A stretch of DNA of 23,457 nucleotides from Jimgerdemannia flammicorona (lineage: Eukaryota > Mucoromycota > Endogonomycetes > Endogonales > Endogonaceae): positions 1 through 23,457 of the forward strand of contig RBNI01001254.1 in the NCBI GenBank assembly GCA_003990745.1, read 5' to 3'. Both the position numbers and the translations under genes were made by a program. The first letter of the stretch is position 1, and each line of letters opens with the position of its first letter. The notes below the pieces were generated by a model. It saw only the letters and a program-made list of their open reading frames with translations, had not been told where the DNA came from and did not search any database. Positions 1 through 8,044 of the stretch are shown in pieces.

Positions 1-6
1 ACTGAC

Positions 7-12
7 TTTATT
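7..12 (-). terminator. LTR poly(A) signal AATAAA, copy 1
   Basis: AATAAA on the minus strand, within GAAATAAAGTCAGT, is conserved in all three LTR copies (also 2182-2187 and 9464-9469). It lies about 200 bp before the LTR 3' end, where a retrotransposon polyadenylation signal would be expected. Its use is inferred. Confidence 0.5.
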
Positions 13-105
13 TCAGAGGAAATAAGAGGGGTATTTATACAAAATATAATTCAATGGTTGCTAAGATATAAAGCTAAATATAAATTCCAATAACTAAAAC
101 TACCA

Positions 106-243
106 AGTTCCAGGGCTGGCATTATTTGGTATCACATCAAAATACTGGTGCTGGAATAATTTTGCGTTACCTCAGAATACCAGTGCTAGCATTATCCAGT
201 ATTACATGAGAATACCAGTGCTGGCATTATCTGGTATAACAAA
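106..243 (-). repeat. ~35-bp LTR minisatellite, copy 1
   Basis: About four degenerate units of roughly 35 bp stand in tandem, each built around AATACCAGTGCTGGCATTAT followed by a TATTACATC-like end (units near 106-140, 141-175, 176-210 and 211-243). Related arrays with a different number and length of units lie at 2338-2471 and 9620-9752 in the other LTRs. Copy-number change here accounts for part of the length difference of copy 1. Confidence 0.7.
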
Positions 244-247
244 GAAC

Positions 248-730
248 TTAGAGCAGAAAGTTCAGGACCATGGGGGCTTCTTCATCATCATCATCATCAT
301 CACTGAAGGAGATGAGATCCGCGAATTCATCATGCAGGTTGCGTGTTTTGTGTACTTCGCGTGCTTCGGGTATGTCATACGGGATGACATCATCGATGAC
401 ATCATCACGTTCGGCAGTGGTGGGAAAATCGGGAACAAGATCTGGAGCTCTCCAGTCTATGAGGTTCTCTTCTACAAAATAGGGGACAAATGTGGGGTCT
501 TGAGGGGATCTAACCTGGATGCTTGGGCCTTGGAATACTGAGATCAATCCTTGCAGGAATTGGTCTGGGTTGTCCTGGAGGATGGGGTGCCAGAAGTCTT
601 CTACTTCTTCGCTATTGAGGGTGATAGTGGACTGGGCTTCTGTAGCCACCCTGGCTTCTAGTGCATTGATACGGCGGGATGACAGGTCTCTGAAATCTGA
701 GACTCTAACATACTCCAAGTTGGGGATCGA
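248..730 (-). CDS. LTR ORF B, copy 1 (no ATG; in frame after ORF A stop)
   Basis: This is about 160 codons read immediately after the ORF A stop in the same frame. There is no ATG near its 5' end: the first conserved residues are (S/L)IPNLEYVRVSDFRDL, and the only Met is close to the C-terminus. The protein is acidic, with a run of six Asp encoded by a CAT trinucleotide repeat (about 283-301) near its end. Aromatic and proline motifs such as FWHPILQDN and FVPYFVEENLIDWRAPDL are conserved among LTR copies. I recognise no family. Expression would need stop readthrough, a non-AUG start, or fusion with ORF A in an ancestral copy. It may now be only a fossil. Confidence 0.4.
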   Translation of the reverse strand, partial: SIPNLEYVRVSDFRDLSSRRINALEARVATEAQSTITLNSEEVEDFWHPILQDNPDQFLQGLISVFQGPSIQVRSPQDPTFVPYFVEENLIDWRAPDLVPDFPTTAERDDVIDDVIPYDIPEAREVHKTRNLHDEFADLISFSDDDDDDEEAPMVLNFLL

Positions 731-1084
731 TTATGGTGCATGCCTGAAGATCTGATGGATCTTCTTAGCTGTCCTTGTTTCATGTATATCCATGGGAGTG
801 GCATCTTGTAGCTCTTGGGTGCTGGCCTGTGGGAACTCCCAGCAGAGGAGGTTTCCTATTTTGTACTCCTGCCATATTTGGAGGCATTCGGTAGTAATGG
901 TGATCCTTGTTTCCATTTCATGGCAGTAGAGGATGAAGTGATAAGGGTCTACAGTGTCCAGGTAGACACTAGGAGTCCTTCTTGAGTGGGTCCTCATGGC
1001 TCTTCTGATGTCTTGGAACATCCTTTCTTCAACTGAGGTACCTTGGTGGTTCCTTGACCTTGAGGTTTGGTGGGCAGCAGGCAT
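731..1084 (-). CDS. LTR ORF A, copy 1, 117 aa, unknown family
   Basis: An intact 117-codon ORF with an ATG lies wholly inside the LTR, about 240 bp from the LTR start and about 80 bp downstream of a TATAAAAG box. The same 354-nt frame is open in LTR copy 2 (2964-3317) and broken in copy 3. The N-terminus is basic and Ser/Arg-rich (SRSRNHQ, MRTHSRRT). The middle holds PYHFILY, TECLQIWQEY and FPQASTQELQDATP, and the C-terminus is basic. I recognise no domain. Most differences from copy 2 are of the A/V, T/I, S/L, E/K, P/S kind that C-to-T and G-to-A changes produce. The frame ends at a stop present at the same codon in all three copies, followed in frame by ORF B. Confidence 0.55.
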   Translation of the reverse strand: MPAAHQTSRSRNHQGTSVEERMFQDIRRAMRTHSRRTPSVYLDTVDPYHFILYCHEMETRITITTECLQIWQEYKIGNLLCWEFPQASTQELQDATPMDIHETRTAKKIHQIFRHAP

Positions 1085-1163
1085 TTTGTTTGTGGTAAGT
1101 CTTTGAGCTATTTTGGGATTGGTGGTTCTTGTTAGTTGCTGCTACTGTGGTTCCTTGATCTTT

Positions 1164-1171
1164 CTTTTATA
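1164..1171 (-). promoter_or_regulatory. LTR TATA box TATAAAAG, copy 1
   Basis: TATAAAAG on the minus strand lies about 80 bp upstream of the ORF A ATG and about 155 bp inside the LTR. It is conserved at 3397-3404 and 10679-10686 in the other two LTRs. This suggests U3 is short and that ORF A/B lie just downstream of the start site, in a very long R region. Transcription is inferred, not seen. Confidence 0.6.
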
Positions 1172-1326
1172 TTCTTCAGGATACTTGTGCTGTGGTCACA
1201 ATGACTCACAGTTGGTCATCATTGCTCATCTCGTATACCGTATAATCTTCTCATGCTCCGATCTGGTGGCTTGCGAGGAAAGGCTGTCTCCTGTGCTGAT
1301 GTCATCATTCTGGGGTCACCGTTACA

Positions 1327-1982
1327 GTATATAGTATATATTCTATATTCTATTTCATTCTCTATAATTACTTTAAATTTTTTAAATTTATCTAGGACTT
1401 CATTCTTTACTGACAAGAAGTATATATATGTTATATATATATATGTATATAATCATTGATAAATATAATAAAATATCTCTTTCTGTTATAAGAAGTAGTA
1501 TATATTAAGTTAATATATCTATATACATAAGATTTAGAATTCTAGATACATATTTTAGTTATTCTTTAAATAGATACTGAGTTACTTTATTTTCTATATA
1601 TATATATATACTATATAGAAACTCTTGAGATATATTGCTAATATTCCTTATATAGATCTGTTTCTGATTATTCTTTCTAGACTCAATTTATCTATATATC
1701 CTAAGTATTGATATTATATATTAGATGCATTAAGTATAGTTATTATATGTTCAGATAATAGATATAAATATATCAATAGTATATTTAAGTAGTATTTGAG
1801 AAAATATAATATATACTATCAAATGATATATAGCTCTATATATATCTCAGCAAAATGATATAATCAAGTAATTTAACTATATATATAACTATAGAAATAG
1901 TATATATCATAATTAATATAACTGGGCTATTATATTTTAATTAAATCAAGGTCATTAATATAGTAGTATATATATATTGTCA
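1327..1982. other. AT-rich spacer, no gene seen
   Basis: An extremely AT-rich stretch full of TATATA runs lies between LTR copy 1 and the 3' LTR of the full element. All frames are dense in stops and I can read no domain. Its composition matches the decayed DNA right of the element (10841-11440), so both may be remains of older insertions. Confidence 0.6.
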
Positions 1983-2181
1983 TGTAGTGGTCACTGAGTC
2001 CTTCAAATATGCCAGATTCTCTTCAAGGTATATCTCTTAGACTAACTCAAGTTTGTTATAAGCAAGTTCTTATTGGAGTACCTTCTCAAGATCTTATAGT
2101 CCTCAAACTTCTTATTTTTAACTGTCTTATTATCTCTTAGATTGCTTGCAAGGAAGTGTATGTAAGTGAACCAGAACTGAC

Positions 2182-2187
2182 TTTATT
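2182..2187 (-). terminator. LTR poly(A) signal AATAAA, 3' LTR
   Basis: Minus-strand AATAAA about 200 bp before the end of the 3' LTR, at the same place as in the other LTR copies. As the 3' LTR it would set the 3' end of the element's genomic RNA. Predicted only. Confidence 0.5.
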
Positions 2188-2337
2188 TCAGAGAAAATAA
2201 GAGGGATATTTATACAAAATATAATTCAATAGTTGCTAAGATATAAAGCTAAATATAAATTCCAATAACTAAAATAAAATGCCAGGACAGGAAAAACTGC
2301 TAAGTTCTAGTATCAGTACTGATAGTTATACAGGTTC

Positions 2338-2471
2338 AGAATACTGGTATAATTCAGTGTTATATCAGAATGCCGATACTGGTATTATTTAGTGTTACAT
2401 CAAAATACCAGTGCTGGAACAATTCTGCATCACCTTTGAATGCTGGTGCTGGCATTATTCAGTGTAACAAG
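2338..2471 (-). repeat. ~35-bp LTR minisatellite, copy 2
   Basis: About four units of 29-37 bp with the core AATACCAGTGCTGG, matching the array in LTR copy 1 but with different unit lengths. It lies between ORF B and the poly(A) signal, so it would be in the 3' untranslated part of an LTR transcript. Confidence 0.65.
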
Positions 2472-2475
2472 AGAT

Positions 2476-2952
2476 TTAGAGCAGAATGTTCAGGATTATG
2501 GGGGCTTCATCCTCATCATCAGAGGTCAGGATGTCTTTGAAGGAGATGAGGTCCATGAATGTTTCATCAAGGTCACATAGGTTACACGTTTCACATATAT
2601 TGATGTCACGTGGGATGACATCATCGCCAATGACATCATTATATTTGATAGTGGGAAAATCAGGAATAAGGAGATCTGGAGCTCTCCAGTCTATAAAGTT
2701 CTCTTCCACAAAATAGGGAACAAATGTGGGGTCTTGGGGAGGTTTAATCTGAATGCTTGGGCCTTGGAATACTGAGATCAATTCTTGCAGGAATTGGTCT
2801 AGGTTGTCCTGAAGGATGGGATGCCAGAAGTCTTCAACTTCATCACTATTGAGGGTGATAGTGGACTGAGCTTCTGTAGCCACCCTGGCTTCTAGTGTAT
2901 TGATACAGCAGGATGATAGGTCTCTAAAATCTGAGACTCTAACATACTCCAA
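2476..2952 (-). CDS. LTR ORF B, copy 2 (no ATG)
   Basis: About 158 codons homologous to ORF B of copy 1, open throughout and with the same conserved blocks (EYVRVSDFRDLS, FWHPILQDN, YFVEEN, DWRAPDL). The acidic C-terminal part is more diverged, with DDEDEAP in place of the Asp run. Its first codon is TTG, not ATG. A single-base deletion just upstream (CCCCACTTGG where the other copies have CCCCAACTT) takes it out of frame with ORF A in this copy only. Function unknown. Confidence 0.4.
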   Translation of the reverse strand: MEYVRVSDFRDLSSCCINTLEARVATEAQSTITLNSDEVEDFWHPILQDNLDQFLQELISVFQGPSIQIKPPQDPTFVPYFVEENFIDWRAPDLLIPDFPTIKYNDVIGDDVIPRDINICETCNLCDLDETFMDLISFKDILTSDDEDEAPIILNILL

Positions 2953-2963
2953 GTGGGGATCAA

Positions 2964-3317
2964 TTATGATGTATGTCTGAAGATCTGATGGATCTTCTTA
3001 GCTATCCTCGTTTCACATATATCTATGGGAGTGGCATCTTGTAGCTCTTGAGTGCTGGCCTGTGGGAACTCCTGGCAGAGGAGGTTTCCTATTTCATACT
3101 CCTGCCATATTTGGAGGCATTCGGTAGCAATGGTGATCCTTGTTTCCATTTCACAGTGGTAGAGGATAAAGTGATAGGGATCTGTAGTACCCAGATTAAT
3201 ACTAGAAGTTCTTCTTGAGTGGGTCCTCATGGCTCCTCTGATATCTTGGAATATCCTTTTTTCAACTAAGATGCTTTGGTGATTTCTTGACCTTGAGATT
3301 TGGCAGACAGCAGGCAT
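2964..3317 (-). CDS. LTR ORF A, copy 2, 117 aa, unknown family
   Basis: An intact 117-codon frame with ATG, collinear with ORF A of copy 1 and exactly the same length. The same central motifs are present (PYHFILY, TECLQIWQEY, FPQASTQELQDATP). It lies about 80 bp downstream of TATATAAAAG. Because it sits in the 3' LTR it would be carried at the end of the genomic RNA, a placement that recalls accessory genes in some retroviral 3' LTRs; this is an analogy of position only. I recognise no homologous family. Confidence 0.55.
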   Translation of the reverse strand: MPAVCQISRSRNHQSILVEKRIFQDIRGAMRTHSRRTSSINLGTTDPYHFILYHCEMETRITIATECLQIWQEYEIGNLLCQEFPQASTQELQDATPIDICETRIAKKIHQIFRHTS

Positions 3318-3558
3318 TTCATTTGTGGTAAGTCTTTGAGCTATTTTGGGATTAGTGGGTCTTGTTGATTGCTACTACTGCAGTTTCTTGATCCTTCTTT
3401 TATATACCTCAAGATACCATACTGTGGTCACAATGATTCACAGTTGGTCATCATTGCTCATCTCATATACTGTATAATCTTCTTATGCTCTGATCTGGTA
3501 GCTTATAAGGAAAGGCTGTCTCCTGTGCTGATGTCATCATTCTGGGGTCACTATTACA

Positions 3559-3568
3559 TCTTCCTTCT
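3559..3568 (-). other. Polypurine tract next to 3' LTR
   Basis: On the minus strand AGAAGGAAGA runs directly into the 3' LTR start TGTAAT. An all-purine run at this point is the normal plus-strand primer of LTR elements. Confidence 0.65.
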
Positions 3569-3922
3569 GAATAAGGATCTCCTCAAATATCCTTATTCAT
3601 TGGTCCAGTCCTGAAAAATTTGCTGATCCTATAACCTCTGGCAAGGGGTTGAAAAGTGGTATTTATAGGCTGGCATCTTCCCTTTGTATTTTGGTGTGAT
3701 GGTGAAGGGTCGCTCCCTTCATATAGAGCAAGGGCCTGATTCTGATCTTGACCAATCAGTTGATGGTTCGAACTCCTCTGACTTTGAAAGTCTTATGGAT
3801 GAGTAGTTACCAGTACTGTATCCCTTAGAGAATGGTCCAGACAGATAGCCTGCTGGTCACAGGATATACTGTTATGATTTATAGACTAGAACCTTGCAAG
3901 TGGTCATCACATTTTGCTTCTC
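3569..3922 (-). pseudogene. In-frame tail after integrase, possible C-terminal extension
   Basis: The integrase frame continues past its first stop (3923) for about 115 codons towards the polypurine tract. It is interrupted by five or six stops but reads as protein-like sequence (for example KSEEFEPSTDW and PFTITPKYKGKMPAYKYH). No aromatic-cage chromodomain pattern is apparent. It may be an eroded C-terminal extension of the polyprotein, or simply untranslated sequence. Confidence 0.3.
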
Positions 3923-5170
3923 TTATATAGGTTCATGGTACTTCTTAAGTCTATTTCTGTGCACTATAGTGGGCAGTATGGTTCCTGAGATTTTTCTAAG
4001 CCAAAAGATAGTTCCCTTGATATCTTGTACGTAGAAGGGTCCTTTCCATTTGGGCTCTAGTTTTCGTGACCATGAGGCTTCTACCATATTTCGATATAGT
4101 AGAACCTTTTCTCTGATTTGGATGAGTTTTAGGGTCTTGTGATTCTTTTCCACATTCTTCCTTATCAGCACTTGTAACTTGATGATGTAATCTTCAGCCT
4201 TCTTCCTGATTTGGTATAGTCTCTAGATTTCTGCATCAACTCATCTCTAAGTTAGGTCTAGATTTGTGACTGAGGTTCCATCAGATTCTTCTTCTCCAAA
4301 GAGCAGCTCCCTTGGGGTAAAGTGTATGCTCTGTGACCACATATCTCGTAAGACAGAGAGGGCAGTTGGGAGATAATTATCCCAATTCTCATATGTCTCT
4401 GAGATCTTTGCCAGGATGTTCTTGAGGGTCTTGTTGGTTCTCTCTGTCTGTCCATTTCCTTGAGGGTAGTACATGGTGGTCTTGATGTGCTGAATCTTGT
4501 ATTTCTGATACATTATCTTATGAAATCCATTGACAAATTCTGTACCATGGTCTGTTGTGATTTGCTTCAGTGTCTTGTAGTGGCAGATGATTTCTTAGTG
4601 CAGGAAGTCGGCTATAGAGAGAGCATTGGCTTCTTGTAATACTCCTGCTTCTATCTATTTGGTAAAGAGGTCCACAATAACTATAATATAGTAGTTTCCT
4701 GATAGTGTTACTGATAGTGGCCCAATGATATCTATTGCAATGTGGTGGAAGGGGATAGGCTCAATTCTTGATGACCCAGGTGCCTGGTCTTGCTGATCTT
4801 GTTTCTGTTTTTAGCACTTATCACACCCTTTGACAAATTGGTGCAGATCTTCTTCCATCTTGGGCCACCACATGGTTCTTCTTGCCTTGTCATATGTGTT
4901 GGTTCCTCCTAGATATCCTTGCTCATATACTTCCTTCATTACTTGATACTTCTTATGTTTGGGTATTACTAGCTTTCCTCCTTTTCTGAGTGTAGTGTTG
5001 TCTAGTTCAAACTGTTTCCAAGTCCGGTTGATGATGGTGATTGTCCAGAGTTCAAGATGGTTAGGCATCTTCTGCTGTCCAAGATAGCTGATTAATCCAT
5101 AGTATAACTCCTTATTTATGTTGAATAGTCTTAATGGGAGTATTTCAGGGTGTCCTTGAGAGTGCATCAG
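3923..5170 (-). pseudogene. Ty3/gypsy integrase domain, decayed
   Basis: The domains are visible in order. The N-terminal zinc-binding segment ends in CDKC, but both histidines are now Tyr (KEVYEQGYLGG, Tyr codons at 4925-4927 and 4913-4915). The catalytic core has Asp in AIDIIGPLS (about 4710-4740), Asp in TDHGTEF (about 4534-4556) and Glu in GNGQTERTNKT (about 4430-4460), so the D,D-E triad remains. A C-terminal KWKGPFYV...VHRNRLKKYHEP block follows, as in the GPY/F region of Ty3 integrases. Several stops interrupt the core. The His-to-Tyr changes are what CA-to-TA mutation of CAT/CAC gives. Function lost. Confidence 0.85.
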
Positions 5171-6366
5171 CATTGGTATTGGTTCTTCCTAAGCAGTACT
5201 TGACAGTACAGTCATACTCTTACAGCCTGTAAATCCATCTGGTATATATTCCTTTGGGGTTCAGAGTGTGGAATAGCCAGGCAAAGAGCAGAATGGTCTG
5301 TTTGAATGGTGAAGTATTTCCCAGCTAAATAGTAGTGGAACTTGTCTACTGTCCAGACTACTGCTAAGCATTCAAGCTTGCATGACTTGTAGTTCTGTTC
5401 TGCTCTGTGGGTGCCTCAGCTTGCATAGGAGATGACATATTCATGTCCATCTTTCTTCTGAGTTAGGACTACTCCAAGTCCTATAGTACTCGCATCTGTC
5501 TGCAGAATGAATTCTAGATTCCAATCTGGTCTTCTGAGGATAGATGCTTGGGTCAATCTGATCTTAAGTTCATTGAAGGTTTCTTGGTGTTCTTTGGTTC
5601 ATTTGAATTTGATTTCCTTCTTCAGTAGCTCATAGATAGGTACTGCAATATTGGAGTATTCTTTGATAAATTTTCTATAGTAGCTGGCCAGTCTAAGGAA
5701 GACATGGACTTCTATAGTTGTTCTGGGTCTCGGGTAGGCTACAATAGTCTCAATCTTCATAGAGTCTGTGTGGATTCTGGTCTTGTTGATGAGGTGTCCT
5801 AGGTAGATGATTTCTTGAGCTGCAAACTTGCATTTCTTAAGCTTGATATAAAGGCCATGCTCCTTGAGCTTCTTGAGGGCTAGCTATATGTGATTGATAT
5901 GTTCCTATGTAGTATTACTGAAGATGATCACATCATCAACATAGACAAAGAGCCATTTTCCAATCTCGTTACTGAAGACTCTATTTATCATTTACTGAAA
6001 ACTTGCTAGGGCATTGCATATTCCAAATGGCATTTGCAGATAGATATAGGTGGCATCAAGTGTGATGAAAGCTGATTTCTCACTAGTATCTTGAGTGAGA
6101 TCAATCTGATGGAAGCCTGAAAACAGATCCAAGGTGGTGTAGTATTTGGCTTTGCTTCCAAGAGTGGTAAGGATTTCTTGAATATTTGGCAAGGGCTGCC
6201 TATCCTTCTTGGTGATAGCATTGAGCTTCCTGTAGCCAATGCAGAGTCTTGGTGCAAACTCTCCAGGCTTGCTTCCTTTCTTCAGGATGAGGACAATGGG
6301 TGAAGCCCAGGGACTGATAGCTTGCTTGATGATTCCAGCTTCTTCCATTTCCTTGAGTTCTGCTCA
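5155..6366 (-). pseudogene. Ty3/gypsy reverse transcriptase and RNase H, decayed
   Basis: RT motifs run from EMEEAGIIKQAISPWASPIV (about 6348) through YRKLNAITKKDRQPLPNIQ, LDLFSGFHQIDL and MPFGICNALASFQ to the catalytic YVDD (5932-5943). The linker FLRLASYYRKFIKEYS follows. RNase H then shows ILQTDAS, the Glu in LECLAVVW, TDHSALL and NADALSR (5155-5176). Stops occur at 6364-6366 and 5992-5994 (TGA and TAA, consistent with lost Arg and Gln codons) and at several later points. The reading frame changes at least once between 5990 and 5180 and again at about 5155. Domain order and sequence style are typical of Ty3/gypsy. It would copy element RNA to DNA if intact. Confidence 0.9.
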
Positions 6367-6621
6367 CAGCCATTCTCTGTAGGCAGATGGTATGGGTCTG
6401 GCTTTCTGGTAGATGGGCTTGGTATCACTAGTGTCAACTTTGTGGTAGTACTTGGGTTCTTGATTGTGGATATCCCTGAAGTCTGTAGCAAGTACTCCTT
6501 CATTCTGGTGTAGGATCTTGAGAAGTTGTTCCTCTAGGGAAAAGTTTTCTCCAATAGTATATGTGTGCTTATTCTGGTCCTTGTCTTTCTTGTACTCAAG
6601 TTCAGTAATCTTGGTGGCAGT

Positions 6622-7020
6622 ATAGGCTCCTCTTCCAGTGGATCCAAAGTCTTGTTCTCCTCTCTTAGTCTTGATAAGTTCGATGGCTTCAATGATCTTA
6701 GGTTTCCTGATTTTGTAGATCAGTATCTGGCCAATCCTGTCATACTTCTTGACTTCAAATAGGGTGGTGGGGTTGTGATTTCTGACTATGAGGAAGATCT
6801 CGCCAGTGTAATCAGAGTCAATTACTCCTCCTTCAACTGAGATTTCGCTTTTGGCCAGACTGCTCCTGGTCTTGATAATTCTGGCATGGTTTTCTGGTAG
6901 CTTGACTCCAATTCCAGTGCCAAGTAGGGTGGTGGTCTGTGGTTTGAGGGTAGCATCTTGAATACTGGCAAGGTCTATTCCTATGGCTCCTTCAGTCTTG
7001 TATTCTGGGATCTTGGCTTC
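6622..7020 (-). pseudogene. dUTPase domain inside gag-pol, all five motifs intact
   Basis: Translated on the minus strand in the RT frame, this stretch carries the five trimeric dUTPase motifs in order: AIGIDLAS, RSSLAKSEI, GGVIDSDYTGEI (catalytic Asp and stacking Tyr), YDRIGQILI and RGEQDFGSTG. The frame is open without a stop from 7086 to 6367, about 240 codons, which I found to be the longest open stretch in the element. It sits between protease and RT. The enzyme would hydrolyse dUTP and so limit uracil in newly made cDNA. There is no ATG of its own, so it would be a polyprotein domain. dUTPase is known from some retroviruses and a few retroelements but is not a standard Ty3/gypsy part. 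Confidence 0.88.
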
Positions 7021-7139
7021 AGGGTGAAACTTCTTGACCTTGAGGGTGATATCTGGTTCTTGTTCCTCCTCATCATCACTGTCAGCCTAAAGCTCTGGGG
7101 GCTGATCATCTTCTTCGGCTTTCCTTTTTGCTTTAGCAG

Positions 7140-7770
7140 CTTCTTACTTGTGTTTCTGTTGATGGATTTTCCTGACTTTACTGATATAGGACCAGCAGTC
7201 ATTCAGGTGTTCAGAGCAGTACATCCTAATACCATGGGGGCATCTTCCTTGAGGGGCATAGCCATTAATGATCTTGTTGTACCACTGCTCATCTGTGAGC
7301 TTAGGTGTCTTGTTCTTGTTCTTGTTCACTGAGTACATGAAGACCTCTGTATCCTCTTCATCTCCTTTCTCTATGTCTGGTAGAACTCCTTTGTAGACAT
7401 TGATAGAGACTTGTACCTTTCTTCCTCTATAGTTGATCTGCATCTTCTGGGCATTGAGGTCAATAATGACCTTGGCCTTGTGAAGCCATTGGTTGCCAAT
7501 GAGGATATCATAGTTGGTGGCACTTATAACAATCATGTCTACTGAGATGGTAGCTCCTCCTATCTTAATGGGGACTTCTTGGATTTTGCCAAGGGGGGTA
7601 AGCTCATATACTATCTGCTGTGACATAGACCATCTTGGTGGACTCTTCAATATCTCAGCCTAGGTAGTTAATTGTCTTCTTATTCATGAGACATCCTCCA
7701 GCACTAGTATCAATGATGGCATCAAAGATACAGTCTTTGATCTGACATGGGGTATAGGCTGATGTCTTGT
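7140..7770 (-). pseudogene. Retropepsin-like protease, frameshifted
   Basis: The active-site block reads FDAIIDTSAGGCLM (codons at 7694-7711 for DTSAGG), where the family has D-T/S-G-A, so the catalytic-loop Gly appears replaced by Ser. The second half lies in another frame after about 7625: ELTPLGKIQEVPIKIGG, then YDILIGNQWLHKAKVIIDL, the usual end of Ty3 proteases. A TGA at 7655 and a one-base frame change near 7625 break it. Further TAA/TAG codons at 7144 and 7087 (probably former Gln codons) separate it from the dUTPase. It would have matured the polyprotein. Confidence 0.8.
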
Positions 7771-8044
7771 ACTGGTCTTCAGATTCTTTGCCTGAGTTTT
7801 TGGATTCTTCCTGTGCATTGTGAGCTTCTACAATCTTATACTCTTGATTCTTGGCAGTAGTTGCAAGTCCTACTCTCAACTGCTGTCTGAAGGCAGAGAC
7901 TTCAGCTAGCTGTCCAAAAGTGGCATTGACCTTTTGTTCCTTGAGATCCTTGTAGATATCATACTGATGGATCTTGGTTTTGTATAGCTTCTGTTCCTTC
8001 TTGCTTTCACTTTCTCCTAAGACTGGAGTAATGCCTTCAATGAT

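Larger units (their letters stand above)
1..1326 (-). mobile_element. Partial Ty3/gypsy LTR (copy 1), cut by window edge
   Basis: This segment aligns end to end with the two LTRs of the element at 1983-10840, beginning at the equivalent of position 2176 and ending in the same CACCGTTACA terminus at 1326. The missing ~193 bp lie beyond the window edge. It carries a deletion of roughly 58 bp near position 100 relative to the other copies. Read on the minus strand it starts TGTAACGGTGAC. It may be a solo LTR or the 5' LTR of another minus-strand element lying to the left; the window cannot decide. No target duplication can be checked. Confidence 0.9.
1983..3558 (-). repeat. 3' LTR of the Ty3/gypsy element (copy 2)
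   Basis: The same length as the 5' LTR. On the plus strand it starts TGTAGTGGTCAC and ends CACTATTACA. The first ~205 bp differ from the 5' LTR at 11 sites by my count, all transitions with no indel. It contains ORF A (2964-3317), ORF B (2476-2952), a TATA box (3397-3404), AATAAA (2182-2187) and the minisatellite (2338-2471). Confidence 0.92.

Noticed and set aside
283..301. CAT trinucleotide array as a stand-alone microsatellite
   Set aside because: It encodes the Asp run of ORF B copy 1 and is short; noted there instead.
270..755. Ser-rich plus-strand frames opposite LTR ORF B
   Set aside because: They are the antisense of the acidic ORF B (the CAT repeat gives Ser or His) and are not conserved between LTR copies as proteins.
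1327..1982. Possible CRISPR or centromere-like AT repeat
   Set aside because: No regular repeat-spacer pattern or long period; only TA-rich decay.
3654..3668. CCTATAAATACC on the minus strand as an internal promoter ~100 bp before the 3' LTR
   Set aside because: Not supported by any downstream start before the LTR; it falls inside the possible coding tail and could be chance in AT-rich DNA.
3755..3775. GGTTCGAAC, similar to a tRNA B box
   Set aside because: No A box at the right distance, no cloverleaf, and it lies in the reading frame of the retrotransposon tail.
6958..7332. Hydrophobic plus-strand frame resembling a membrane protein
   Set aside because: Antisense of the protease-dUTPase region, whose minus-strand motifs are unmistakable.
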